The notes under the pieces: generated by a model
The model's database searches: none
What the model saw: the letters and a program-made list of their open reading frames with translations, nothing else
What the model was told of the DNA's origin: nothing
In this document: positions 1-9,476 of the stretch, piece after piece
Layout: each line of letters starts with the position of its first letter
Position numbering within the stretch: the first letter of the stretch is position 1
Translations under genes and position numbers: made by a program
DNA from: an uncultured Erythrobacter sp.
GTDB taxonomy: Bacteria; Pseudomonadota; Alphaproteobacteria; Sphingomonadales; Sphingomonadaceae
Direction of reading: 5' to 3'
DNA length: 64,000 nucleotides
Assembly (NCBI GenBank): GCA_947488755.1
Contig: CANLAD010000001.1
Location: 2,861,501-2,925,500, forward strand

Positions 1-1545
1 ATCAAATTCGTTCTTGGTGCTACAGTTTTGGTGGCGGCTGCGATCATCGCGGCCCGATATCTCTATCCACTACCCTCCTTGAGCGGCGTGCGCGATGCGC
101 CGCCTGTCCGAGCGGCCAATAATGGCGAACTGTATGAAGCGGTAGGTCCGTTGATAGCTGCCCATCCCGGCCAATCCGGCCTACATGCTTTGCCCAACGC
201 AGCAGCAGCTTTTGCCGCGCGCGTGATCCTCGCAAGAGCGGCCACGCAATCGATCGACGTGCAATATTACATCTGGCACCGCGATTTGACCGGCGTCCTG
301 TTGCTCGACGAATTGCGCAAATCAGCCGAGCGCGGTGTCCACGTCCGGCTGCTGCTGGACGACAATGGGATATCCGACCTCGATCCCATCTTGAGCGATC
401 TCGACGCGCATCCGGATTTCGAAATACGCTTGTACAATCCGTTCACCACGCGCGATTTCAAGCTGGCGGGATATGCGTTCGACTTTTTCCGCCTCAATCG
501 CCGAATGCACAACAAGTCCTTTACGGTGGACGGGCTGGTGACGATCGGCGGGGGACGCAATGTCGGCGATGAGTATTTCGGGACAGGTTTGCAGCCCAAT
601 TACGTCGATCTGGATTTGCTGGCAGCCGGCTCGGTCGTCCAGGACGTCTCCGATGACTTCGCGCGTTACTGGAACAGTGCCTCAGCCTATCCCCTCGATC
701 TCCTTGTGGATGACGATGATGAGGCGGATGGAGCGTTGCAGGCGGCGCTCGACGACGTCACGCAAGGATCGCAGCGGGCGACCTACGAAAATGAGATCAG
801 GCGCAGCGATGTCGTTCGCAAGTTGATCTCAGGGACACTCCCGCTTGAATGGACATCGGCGATACTCGTCAGCGATCCTCCGACAAAAACCCTCGGTCAG
901 GCGGCTGAGGAAGACCTACTCGTCGGACAGCTCGATGATCTTATGGGTGATATCGACGAGCGGCTGGACGTGATCTCTCCTTACTTCGTGCCGGGAGAGA
1001 AGGGCACCGACCATTTCGTAGAACTGGCCGAGCGGGGTGTTCGCGTTCGTATATTGACCAACTCGATGGAGGCCACAGATGTGCTGCCTGTCCATGCTGG
1101 CTACGCCAAATATCGCCACAGGCTCGTTGAGGCCGGGGTAGAACTATATGAACTGAAGGCATCTGCCGCACCGCAAGACCGGAAATCGGACACGGGGTTC
1201 GCAGGGTCCAGCGCGGCCAGCCTCCATGCCAAGAGCTTCGCAGTCGATGGGGAGCGGATCTATATCGGTTCGTTCAACTTCGATCCGCGAAGCGTATATC
1301 TGAACACCGAAATGGGCCTGCTCGTCGATAGTGAGCAGATGGCTCAGGACATGCACACCGGTTTCGAGGCGCAGATCGCGGACATGGCTTACGCTGTGTC
1401 GCTAGACGATGACGGCCAGTTACAGTGGACTGAACAGCAACGCGATGGGTCCGTCCGGCATTTCCAACACGATCCCAATTCCAGTGCTGGCTCGCGCGCA
1501 GCGATCACGGTGATTGGCTGGCTGCCGATCCAATGGCTGCTTTGA
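1..1545 (+). CDS. Phospholipase D / cardiolipin synthase-like protein (5' end outside window)
   Basis: Member of the phospholipase D superfamily, which transfers or hydrolyses phosphodiester bonds of phospholipids. Both HKD motifs are visible: HNKSFTVD followed by a GGRN segment in the first half, and HAKSFAVD followed by GSFNFDPRS in the second half. The duplicated catalytic lobes are therefore both present. The reading frame is open from base 1 (residues IKFVLGATVLVAAAII), so the true start lies upstream of the window; the TTG at 28 is only an internal candidate. The N-terminal hydrophobic stretch is probably a membrane anchor or signal. The family includes cardiolipin synthases and periplasmic PLD-like proteins, and the substrate cannot be told from sequence. 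The gene ends 46 bases before the efflux operon and may be co-transcribed with it. Confidence 0.85.
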   Translation: MKFVLGATVLVAAAIIAARYLYPLPSLSGVRDAPPVRAANNGELYEAVGPLIAAHPGQSGLHALPNAAAAFAARVILARAATQSIDVQYYIWHRDLTGVLLLDELRKSAERGVHVRLLLDDNGISDLDPILSDLDAHPDFEIRLYNPFTTRDFKLAGYAFDFFRLNRRMHNKSFTVDGLVTIGGGRNVGDEYFGTGLQPNYVDLDLLAAGSVVQDVSDDFARYWNSASAYPLDLLVDDDDEADGALQAALDDVTQGSQRATYENEIRRSDVVRKLISGTLPLEWTSAILVSDPPTKTLGQAAEEDLLVGQLDDLMGDIDERLDVISPYFVPGEKGTDHFVELAERGVRVRILTNSMEATDVLPVHAGYAKYRHRLVEAGVELYELKASAAPQDRKSDTGFAGSSAASLHAKSFAVDGERIYIGSFNFDPRSVYLNTEMGLLVDSEQMAQDMHTGFEAQIADMAYAVSLDDDGQLQWTEQQRDGSVRHFQHDPNSSAGSRAAITVIGWLPIQWLL

Positions 1546-1591
1546 CTTGTGAAAACTCCTGAACAATCGATAGAGATCAAAGGTTTGATAA

Positions 1592-2770
1592 ATGCGAAAG
1601 TTAGCGTCCATTGCAGCGATCATCGTCCTGCTCGCGTCTTGTGGATCCGAACCGGAGCAGCAAGCGGGACAGGCCGTCCCCGCCAAAACGCTGACGATCT
1701 CCGCGCAGGAAATACCCAATATCATCGAATTGCCGGGTCGGGTTGAACCGATTCGAACGGCCGAAGTGCGCGCTCGGGTAACCGGCATCGTCCAGCGAAG
1801 ATTGTTCGAGGAGGGAACCGACGTTGGCGAGGGCCAGCCATTGTTCAGGATCGACCCGGCCGAACTGCGCGCAAGCCTTGCGCAGACGCAGGCATCCCTG
1901 CGCCGTGCCGAAGCAACAGCCGCCAACGCGGCTGCGGTCGTCGAACGCTATCGTCCACTGGTGGCCGAAAATGCGATTAGCCAGCAGGAATTCGAGGCAG
2001 CCGTAGCTGCCTCGCGCGAAGCGGCAGCAAATGTCGCGCAGATAGAAGCGCAAATCGATTCCGCTACCCTGCAACTTGGCTACACGACCGTTCGCGCGCC
2101 CATCGCGGGACGAGTGGGCCGGGCGCAGGTGTCCGAGGGGGCGTTGGTGAGCCAGACGGAAGGCACACTGATGGCGAGAGTCGAACAGACCTCACCCATT
2201 TATGTGACATTCGCCGAAAGTTCGAGCGAGATGATGCAAATCAGGCGCAAAATTGCGGATGGCACGATCGAACTCGATGAGAGCGAACCGGTCGAGGTCC
2301 GGCTCAGCTTTTCGGACGGCACTGAATATCCAATCATCGGCGAAATCGATTTCCTCGATTTTTCGGTCGACCGCACGACGGGAACGGTAGCAGTGCGAGC
2401 TCGCTTTCCCAACCCGACGGGCCTGCTTGTCCCGGGAGACTTCGTTCGGGCCGATCTTTATGTCGGAACCCGCGTAGATGGCATTCTGGTGCCTCAGCGG
2501 GCGGTGACTGTGACAGAAAACGGAGGCACCGTCATGCTGCTGGACGAGGACGGGACGGCCACTGCGCGTCCGGTGCGCCTAGGTCAGTTATCGGGTGAAA
2601 ACTGGATCGTTCAGAATGGGCTGCAGCCTGGCGATGTCATCATCACCAGCAATCTTCAGAAAATACGGCCCGGTATGCCGGTCACCTCGTCCAATGTGCC
2701 GACGGGACGGAACAACGGCGATGACGCAAAAGCACCGAGCCCTCCCGGAGCCGATCGGACTCCGTCCTGA
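1592..2770 (+). CDS. RND efflux periplasmic adaptor (AcrA/MexA family)
   Basis: Periplasmic membrane-fusion subunit that links an inner-membrane RND pump to the outer-membrane channel. A lipoprotein signal is seen at residues 1-17 with lipobox LASC and Cys17 as the acylation site. Then come the barrel-sandwich half motif (VRARVTGIVQRRLFEEGTDV), a long Ala/Gln-rich helical hairpin (about 85-150), the returning lipoyl half (TTVRAPIAGRVGR) and the C-terminal beta-barrel and membrane-proximal domains. Its 392 residues match the family. The start at 1592 follows an AAAGG ribosome-binding site eight bases upstream. The stop shares one base with the pump start (TGATG), indicating translational coupling. 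No regulator gene is visible inside the window. Confidence 0.95.
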   Translation: MRKLASIAAIIVLLASCGSEPEQQAGQAVPAKTLTISAQEIPNIIELPGRVEPIRTAEVRARVTGIVQRRLFEEGTDVGEGQPLFRIDPAELRASLAQTQASLRRAEATAANAAAVVERYRPLVAENAISQQEFEAAVAASREAAANVAQIEAQIDSATLQLGYTTVRAPIAGRVGRAQVSEGALVSQTEGTLMARVEQTSPIYVTFAESSSEMMQIRRKIADGTIELDESEPVEVRLSFSDGTEYPIIGEIDFLDFSVDRTTGTVAVRARFPNPTGLLVPGDFVRADLYVGTRVDGILVPQRAVTVTENGGTVMLLDEDGTATARPVRLGQLSGENWIVQNGLQPGDVIITSNLQKIRPGMPVTSSNVPTGRNNGDDAKAPSPPGADRTPS

Positions 2771-5700
2771 TGTCGCGCTATTTCATCGACCGCCCCGTAT
2801 TCGCTTGGGTGATCGCACTCGGAATCTTGCTTGCCGGATTCATATCCTTGCGGGCACTGCCGATCGAACAATACCCGCCGGTTGCGCCACCCTCGCTGAC
2901 GATATCCATCGTCTACCCTGGCGCCAGTGCCGAAACACTAGAGCAGAACGCGACTCAGATCATCGAGCAGCAATTGAACGGCGTCGAGAACCTGCTTTAC
3001 ATGTCTTCGACGAGCGAGGCGAATGGCACGGCGTCGATCACCGCGACTTTCGAATCCGGGACCGATATCGATCTGGCGCAAACGGAAGTCCAGAACAGAT
3101 TGAGCACCGTCGAAGCGCGCCTGCCCGAAGAAGTCCGCCGCCAAGGCATCACCGTGCGGCAGGCGAGCAGCGGCTTCATGATGATCCTCGCTCTTACCGG
3201 AAGCGATGATACCCTCACGACGACCGATCTGGGTAATATTGCCTCGCTGCAGATCGTGGATGAATTGCGGCGCGTGCAAGGCGTCGGCGACATCACCCTG
3301 TTCGGCTCTGAATATGCGATGCGCATCTGGCTTGATCCGGTGCGCCTTGCGTCTTTCAACCTGTCGCCTTCGGCAGTGCTTGCCGCAGTGCGCGAGCAGA
3401 ACAGCCAGAGCGCGGGCGGATCGATCGGCGGACAGCCGAACGCGGACGGCCAGCAGATCACCGCGACAATCAAGACGCAGGACAGGTTTTCGACCGTTCG
3501 CGAATTCGAACAAATCATACTGCGCGCCGACGATACCGGAGCGATCGTGCGTCTCGCCGATGTCGCACGGGTCGAGCTTGGCGCTCAGAACTATTCGTCG
3601 TCAGCTACGCTCAACGGAGAGCCGATGGCGGGCATGGCCGTGCAACTCGCAACCGGCGCGAACGCTCTTAACGCAGCAGAAGGCGTGCGGGCCCGCATGG
3701 CGGAATTGGAGCAAACGCTTCCACCGGGCGTGGAATGGTCGATACCTTACGATACGACTCCGTTTGTCGAACTTTCGGTCGAGGAAGTCGTCAAAACCCT
3801 GATCGAAGCCGTTGCGCTCGTCTTCCTCGTCATGTTTCTGTTTCTGCAAAACTGGCGAGCGACGATTATCCCGACACTGGTGGTGCCGATCGCGCTCGCC
3901 GGGGCCTGCTTCGGTCTCTACCTACTCGATTTGTCCATCAACGTCTTGTCACTGTTCGGAATGGTGCTGTCGATCGGCATTCTCGTCGACGACGCGATCG
4001 TGGTGATCGAGAATGTCGAACGGATCATGCGCGAAGAGGGCCTCGGCCCGGTCGAGGCGACGCGCAAGGCGATGGACCAGATTTCCGGCGCAATCATCGG
4101 CATCACGCTCGTCTTGATTGCGGTGTTCCTGCCCATGGCGTTCTTTCCCGGATCGACGGGCGGGATTTATCGTCAGTTTTCAGTAACCTTGGCGATATCG
4201 ATCTTCTTCTCAGCCCTGCTCGCGCTCACGCTGACCCCTGCCTTATGCGCGACCTTTCTGAAACACGAAGAGGAGGACGAAACCGCGCCGGAAGCGGTCG
4301 GCGGGTCTGACACGAATGTAGATAAAGCGCGATCGGAAGTGCCTGCCGCGACGAAACAGCCAGCGGGCGTGCGCGGTGTCTTCGCCAACCTCGCGAATGT
4401 CCGTGACCGTGTTTTTGCAACATTCAATCGCTGGTTCGATCGCCAGACCAAACGCTACACCCGCACCACGGGCAATCTGCTGTCGAAGCCGCTGCGAACG
4501 CTTGCCGGCTTCTTACTCGTATGTCTGGTGACCGGGCTGTTGTTCGTGCGTCTGCCGACCGCGTTTCTGCCGACCGAAGATCAAGGATCACTTATAACCG
4601 TCGTTCAGGCCCCACCGGGCGCGACGCGCGAACGGACCGAGGAGATTATTGCGCCGGTTGCGCAATTCTGGACCAGCCAGCCGGAAGTGGAAGATCTGCT
4701 CGTCATTCGTGGCTTCAGTTTCTTCGGACAAGGCCAGAACAACGCGATGATGTTCAGTCCGCTCAAGCCGTGGGACGAGCGAACGAATGAAGGAAGCAGC
4801 GCGAGTGCGATTGCGGGCAAAGCGATGGGCGCCTTTGCTGCGCTGGATGGCGGGATTGCGTTCGTCATTCAACCGCCGCCGATCTCGGCGCTCGGGAATG
4901 CCAGCGGTTTTTCCTTCAAGCTGGAAGATCGCGGCGGACTGGGGCGCGACGCTTTAACGGCGGCGCGTGACCAGATGCTCATGGCCGCATCGCAAAGCGA
5001 GATCATCGTCAATGTGCGTCCTGAAGACCAGCAGCCCACACCTCAGATAAAACTGGATATCGACCGGGTGCAGGCCCGTGCATTGGGTCTGTCGATCGCG
5101 GACGTGAACGCTGCCCTCGCCGTCAATTTTGGCTCAGCCTATGCCAATGATTTCACGCGGCAGGGGCGCGTTCTTCAAGTTCTGATCCAGGCTGACGCGC
5201 AATACCGCGCAACGCCCGAAGACATTCTTGCCCTGCGCATTCCAAACGATGGCGGCGAGCTTGTGCCGTTCGACACTTTTGCCGAGGCTGAGTGGTCGGC
5301 TGGCCCGCCTGCACTGGCGCGATACAATGGGTATCCCGCGATGACCCTTTCAGGCGAAGCGGCACCGGGCTTGGCATCCGGGGACGCCCTGGCAGAAATG
5401 GAGCGTCTTGCTGCCGATCTGCCGGCAGGCATAGCCTATGAATGGACCGGCATTAGTTTTGAAGAGAAGCAGTCGGCAGGCCAGATCGGCGCTTTGCTGG
5501 GATTGTCACTCCTCGTTGTCTTTTTATTGCTCGCTGCGCTTTACGAAAGCTGGTCGATCCCGGTCGCCGTGTTGCTCGTTGTTCCGACCGGCATCTTCGG
5601 AGCGGTGCTGTTTTCGCTGCTGCGAGGGTTGAGTGCCGACATCTATTTCAATGTCGGCCTCATCACGATCATCGGCCTGGCTGCGAAGAACGCCATTTTG

Positions 5701-6027
5701 ATCGTGGAATTCGCGATCGAGGAGGAGGAGCGCGGACTGTCGCCATTCGATGCCGTCAAATCGGCGGCCCGGCTGCGGCTGCGTCCGATCATCATGACAT
5801 CGCTTGCCTTCACGCTCGGCATGGTGCCGTTGGTGCTTGCCAGCGGTGCAGGCGCGGCCAGCCGCATCGCGGTGGGAACCGGCGTTATGGGAGGCATGAT
5901 CACAGCCACCGCGATAGGCATATTTGTCATACCGGTGCTGTATCTGCTGGTCCGCAAATGGCTCGGTGGTGCGGATCCACAGAAACCCGATCCTGACATC
6001 GCAGAAGATGAAGGGAAGACAGCATGA
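2770..6027 (+). CDS. RND multidrug efflux pump, HAE1 family (AcrB/MexB-like)
   Basis: Inner-membrane proton-driven drug exporter of the hydrophobe/amphiphile efflux-1 type. It starts with MSRYFIDRPVFAWVIA, which is typical of the family, and has the large periplasmic porter loops between TM1-TM2 and TM7-TM8. The TM4 proton-relay pair is present in GILVDDAIVVIENVE (Asp-Asp). The central linker after TM6 is longer than in AcrB (acidic, roughly residues 498-545). At 1085 residues it is slightly longer than AcrB (1049), mostly because of that linker. It overlaps the adaptor by one base and the channel gene by four (ATGA). Substrates cannot be predicted, but a broad lipophilic range is usual for this family. 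Confidence 0.96.
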   Translation: MSRYFIDRPVFAWVIALGILLAGFISLRALPIEQYPPVAPPSLTISIVYPGASAETLEQNATQIIEQQLNGVENLLYMSSTSEANGTASITATFESGTDIDLAQTEVQNRLSTVEARLPEEVRRQGITVRQASSGFMMILALTGSDDTLTTTDLGNIASLQIVDELRRVQGVGDITLFGSEYAMRIWLDPVRLASFNLSPSAVLAAVREQNSQSAGGSIGGQPNADGQQITATIKTQDRFSTVREFEQIILRADDTGAIVRLADVARVELGAQNYSSSATLNGEPMAGMAVQLATGANALNAAEGVRARMAELEQTLPPGVEWSIPYDTTPFVELSVEEVVKTLIEAVALVFLVMFLFLQNWRATIIPTLVVPIALAGACFGLYLLDLSINVLSLFGMVLSIGILVDDAIVVIENVERIMREEGLGPVEATRKAMDQISGAIIGITLVLIAVFLPMAFFPGSTGGIYRQFSVTLAISIFFSALLALTLTPALCATFLKHEEEDETAPEAVGGSDTNVDKARSEVPAATKQPAGVRGVFANLANVRDRVFATFNRWFDRQTKRYTRTTGNLLSKPLRTLAGFLLVCLVTGLLFVRLPTAFLPTEDQGSLITVVQAPPGATRERTEEIIAPVAQFWTSQPEVEDLLVIRGFSFFGQGQNNAMMFSPLKPWDERTNEGSSASAIAGKAMGAFAALDGGIAFVIQPPPISALGNASGFSFKLEDRGGLGRDALTAARDQMLMAASQSEIIVNVRPEDQQPTPQIKLDIDRVQARALGLSIADVNAALAVNFGSAYANDFTRQGRVLQVLIQADAQYRATPEDILALRIPNDGGELVPFDTFAEAEWSAGPPALARYNGYPAMTLSGEAAPGLASGDALAEMERLAADLPAGIAYEWTGISFEEKQSAGQIGALLGLSLLVVFLLLAALYESWSIPVAVLLVVPTGIFGAVLFSLLRGLSADIYFNVGLITIIGLAAKNAILIVEFAIEEEERGLSPFDAVKSAARLRLRPIIMTSLAFTLGMVPLVLASGAGAASRIAVGTGVMGGMITATAIGIFVIPVLYLLVRKWLGGADPQKPDPDIAEDEGKTA

Positions 6028-7460
6028 GCATCATCACGCACACTGTTCGCCTCGCAATTGGGGCAAGCGCGCTCGCGCTTGCCGGATGTGTGAACCTCGC
6101 CGATCAGCACGAGCGTCCGGTCCTGTCGACCGATCCCGCTTATGACGGCAATTACAGGCCCGACGGAAGTGTCGCCGCAACCGATATCAGCTGGCGCGAA
6201 TTCCTGCCCGATCCCCGGCTCGAGGCGTTGATTGCCAGCGCGCTCGCGAACAATCGCGATCTGGTCGCAGCGACCGCGCGAATCGAGCAGGCGCGCGCTC
6301 GCTTTAGAATCGAGGATAGTCGCCGCTATCCCACAATAGTTGCAAGTGGCAGCGCTGTCCGCTCGCGCGCGCCCATTTTAGGACCCGTTGCGCAGGCAGA
6401 CGGCGCCGGAGTGCCAGGGGCGTTCACCGCCGACCGGTTCGATATCGCCGTGGGCGCAACAGCCTTCGAGATTGATTTCTGGGGCCGCCTCGCCAATCTC
6501 AGCGCCGCCGCGCGAGCCGAGTACCTTGCCACAATCGCTGCACAGCGTGCGTTTTACCTCTCGCTGATCGGCGACGTTGCCAGCACATACTATCAATTGG
6601 TCGAAACGCGCGAGCAAATAACCCTTGCACGAGCCACGATTGACAGCCGCCGCGAGGGCCTCCGCATCGCCAGGCTGCGGCTGGATTCCGGCGTGACCTC
6701 CGCTTTGCCTTTTCGTCAGGCGGAAAGCCTGCTGACCCAAGCCGAACAGCAATTGGCGGTTCAGGAATTGGCAGGCGCGCGACTGCGCAATGCATTGGCG
6801 GTGCTGGTGGGAGGTCAGATCCCGGGGACGCTGCCGGAAGGACGCTCGCTTGCGGCGCAGGACAACGGTATGCGGCTCGATCCCGGACTGCCCTCGCAGC
6901 TGTTGCTCTATCGGCCCGATATCGTTGCGGCGGAGGAGCGGCTGCGTGCAGCTCGGGCGAACATCGGTGCGGCGCGCGCGGCGTTTTTTCCCACGATCTC
7001 CCTCACCGGAAGTGCCGGGCAGAGTTCCGACGAACTGGGCGGATTGTTCGACGGTGACGGTTTCACCTGGTCATTCGGTCCGTCGATTAGCCTGCCGATC
7101 TTTGATCGCGGTGCACGGGAGGCGAATGTGAATCTGGCGGAAGCGCAAGCCGCTGAGGACATCGCGAATTACGATCTGACGGTTCAGAATGCTTTTCGCG
7201 AAGTATCCGACACCCTGGTAGGACGAGTATGGCTGGAGCAGCAGCTGGACGCGCAACGAGCGAATGTCGAAGCAAGTCGCAGGATCGCTCGGATCGCTCG
7301 GTTGCGCTATCGCGAAGGTGTCGCAGACTATCTGGAAGTTCTGGACGCAGAGCGCAGCCTTTTTGCAGCGCAGCAGCAATTGCTGGCTACGCAGCGAGCC
7401 TATTTGACCAATGGCGTGAACCTGTATCTTGCTCTGGGCGGAGGCCAGCCGGAAGAATAA
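6024..7460 (+). CDS. RND efflux outer-membrane channel lipoprotein (OprM/NodT family)
   Basis: Outer-membrane factor that forms the exit duct of the tripartite pump encoded just upstream. The lipoprotein signal (residues 1-22, lipobox LAGC, Cys22) agrees with OprM-type lipidated channels. The two OEP repeats are recognisable, with the recurring pattern of long amphipathic helices, the central RPDIVAAEERLRAARANIGA segment, and PSISLPIFDRG before the second repeat. The length of 478 residues is normal. The start codon overlaps the pump stop (ATGA), so all three genes form one operon. No transcription terminator was obvious downstream. Confidence 0.95.
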   Translation: MSIITHTVRLAIGASALALAGCVNLADQHERPVLSTDPAYDGNYRPDGSVAATDISWREFLPDPRLEALIASALANNRDLVAATARIEQARARFRIEDSRRYPTIVASGSAVRSRAPILGPVAQADGAGVPGAFTADRFDIAVGATAFEIDFWGRLANLSAAARAEYLATIAAQRAFYLSLIGDVASTYYQLVETREQITLARATIDSRREGLRIARLRLDSGVTSALPFRQAESLLTQAEQQLAVQELAGARLRNALAVLVGGQIPGTLPEGRSLAAQDNGMRLDPGLPSQLLLYRPDIVAAEERLRAARANIGAARAAFFPTISLTGSAGQSSDELGGLFDGDGFTWSFGPSISLPIFDRGAREANVNLAEAQAAEDIANYDLTVQNAFREVSDTLVGRVWLEQQLDAQRANVEASRRIARIARLRYREGVADYLEVLDAERSLFAAQQQLLATQRAYLTNGVNLYLALGGGQPEE

Positions 7461-7808
7461 TCGTTCGAACAGAAGACACGCTCAGTCCTTACACTGCGGA
7501 GGCCTGCGGCGAGATCAGCTTGGCGCAGTCAATACGTCGGAATCCATGACTGTCGCTCCTCATCGCCTTGTGCCAAGCTGCGTCCATCGGGAAGATCTTT
7601 TATCTGATTGGATACGCCTGTCGGGGGCGCGCGGAAAAGCTCGTTGATATGGACGCATCGCCGCGTGATACCGCGCAGTGCACGATCGAGACGCGCTGCG
7701 GTCGCCGGCTCGGAATATCCCGTGCCTCCAGGCGAAATTTGAACGATCAATATCATAAGAGCATCCACGAGCGTAAGGCGTGAAAAACTTTGCGCGAGAG
7801 ACGACGGA
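7461..7808. other. Intergenic stretch, no supported gene
   Basis: About 350 bases between the efflux operon and the hemD-like remnant. Short open frames exist on both strands, but none has a recognisable domain or a convincing ribosome-binding site. Porphyrin genes commonly precede hemD, so I looked for a hemC tail here and could not recognise one. The stretch is probably decayed DNA. Confidence 0.4.
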
Positions 7809-8515
7809 ATGAAACGAACCCTGTGGGTTATGCGCACTGCGCCCGATAATAAGGGCACACTAAAGTGGCTCCGTCAGAGAGGCGCGAAGGCAATCGACGT
7901 GCCCGTGCTGGAGACCCTGTGCCTTCGTACGAATCCGCCCTAACCCAAACCCGACGGGATCATTTCCACTTCTGTGAATGGAGTGAGTCATCATCCGTCA
8001 GATGCAGCGTTTCACGATCTGCCCACCTAGACGGTTGATAACAGGACGACCGAAGCGGAAAGGGCTGCGGGATTTCAACATGTCACCTCTGCAACAGGCG
8101 ATGTAACCGGTCTTGAGAAACTGATCGTGCGGCCAGTGGGGCCTGAAAGCACACTGGTGCACTTTCCGCATTTTAATCTGCTGGTGAGCTTACGAGAAAC
8201 ATAACCAATTCCGGATTATCGGCTTTGACCATAGCGGTCTACAAAACTCGCCAATTGCCCGATGAACGGCTTTGCGCGGACTTACCATCGCTAGACGAAA
8301 TAGATGGTATCATTATTCGCTCGCCCCGCGCGGCACTATCCGTCGCTGAGTATCTGGACAGCTCATCCGCGCATTTTGCGGGGACTATCTTTTGTATCTC
8401 ACAGACAGGAGCGCAGCCCTTTGCTCATTTTCTGAGGGCAATTGTGCGCGTCGCAGAGCGACCCGATGAGTCTTCTATGAGAAAACTCATTGCAAGCAAT
8501 GCTGGCTCTATCTGA
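7809..8515 (+). pseudogene. Uroporphyrinogen-III synthase-like (hemD) pseudogene
   Basis: Over 707 bases, the usual size of hemD, the translation follows the HemD family from end to end but is broken. The N-terminal part (MKRTLWVMRTAPDNKGTLKW, then VPVLETLCL) is ended by TAA at 7941. The same frame resumes with DGIISTSVNGV, in the place of the usual TSxNAV motif. It stops again at TAG 8028 and continues with TEAERAAGFQHVTSATGDV. It stops at TAA 8202 and then shifts frame into TIAVYKTRQLP and EIDGIIIRSPRAALSVAEYL, which match the C-terminal SPRxA region. Three in-frame stops plus one frameshift make it non-functional. HemD normally makes the heme precursor ring, so an intact copy should exist elsewhere. 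The family call rests on motif order only. Confidence 0.7.
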
Positions 8516-8560
8516 GGCTTCCCCGAACGCTTTTTGAATTGCATGAATCACATCGTGCTC

Positions 8561-9232
8561 TCACCGTGCAGTGCATCTCGTTCCTGGTGCTGAGCCGATG
8601 CTCTCACCCTCGGAATGGGGTGACAATGTACCGTCCGTCCTGCCCTTGGCCCACCATTCGAGCCCTTCGCCGCTGTAACGCGAACCACTTGCAGACGGTG
8701 TGATCGTCATATCCGTAGTGCGGCCCTCGTGCTTGATACGAGCCGTATCGCTCGTTGGGTAGGACACCTGGATCGACGATCCGTCAGCGCATTCGTAGAC
8801 CGTTTTATCAATCATTGATCGCCGAGCGACGATCGTCGTGCCGTCATTCGCCGACAATATCAATGCATCCGTATCGTCGATCTCGTAGCGGCGGACATTG
8901 TGCAATACGGTCAAAAATTGACGTTCCTGATCCATGATAGCTGGTGCGCAAAGTCTTTTGGTAGCGCCGGCATCCCCGACCAGCAGCTCCGATTCAGTGA
9001 ACCGATAGTCAGCGAAGTATTTGTTGCATGCCGTGTTTCCGGTCAGGCGCCCCTCTTGCGAGAATATCAGCGTGGTATGTGCTCGGTCGATAACGCCGCG
9101 CGATGCGATATCCTCTACGAGCCACTCAGCGCCTACCAGCGCGACGGGCTCATCTTCTTGAGCGAGTGTGCTCGTCACGCACGACGCCAAGGCCAGAAAG
9201 GAAAGAAGGGTGAAAGTGCGGGTTACCAGCAT
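8561..9232 (-). CDS. META domain plus MliC (c-type lysozyme inhibitor) lipoprotein
   Basis: A 223-residue envelope lipoprotein (signal 1-18, lipobox LASC with Cys18). Residues about 30-130 form a META/HslJ domain: GAEWLVEDI at its start, GRLTGNTACNKYFADYRF in the middle and CAPAIMDQERQFL later. Residues about 140-205 match the MliC/PliC lysozyme-inhibitor fold: VYECADGSSIQVSYP, then SGSRYSGEGLEWWAKG with the family's SGxxY and WWxKG signatures. The two domains often occur separately, and fused forms are known in proteobacteria. Likely roles are envelope stress tolerance and protection of peptidoglycan from host-type or predator lysozymes. It is transcribed away from phoU. The final 15 residues are polar and unlike the usual MliC end. 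Confidence 0.8.
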   Translation of the reverse strand: MLVTRTFTLLSFLALASCVTSTLAQEDEPVALVGAEWLVEDIASRGVIDRAHTTLIFSQEGRLTGNTACNKYFADYRFTESELLVGDAGATKRLCAPAIMDQERQFLTVLHNVRRYEIDDTDALILSANDGTTIVARRSMIDKTVYECADGSSIQVSYPTSDTARIKHEGRTTDMTITPSASGSRYSGEGLEWWAKGRTDGTLSPHSEGESIGSAPGTRCTAR

Positions 9233-9447
9233 TGAATACGCTCCATGGAATCCAGCTTTCCGGCCATTTGATTTCGATACATCTGACTTGGTTGGCTAGC
9301 CGAACCAATCTTAACATGACCCTTTTTCAGGCCACCGACTCTAGTCGGAAGACTAGGGAGAAAAGCAAGCGCCAGTGAGATGTTATTTCAAGATCGACCC
9401 GCGCTTCCAACAATGCCCGTCTTCGCATCGAAATGGCCATTGCCAAG

Positions 9448-9476
9448 CTGTCACAAAAGTGTCATTATTGTGTAAT
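9448..9476 (+). promoter_or_regulatory. Candidate Pho box (PhoB site), three 11-bp-spaced heptamers
   Basis: CTGTCAC, GTGTCAT and GTGTAAT follow each other with 4-base AT-rich spacers (AAAA, TATT), giving the 11-base helical repeat of PhoB boxes. They lie directly before, and overlap, the most likely phoU start (9475). A matching regulator-gene neighbour makes a PhoB site likely. Its position is odd, because a classic Pho box would place the transcript start inside the coding region. Confidence 0.6.
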
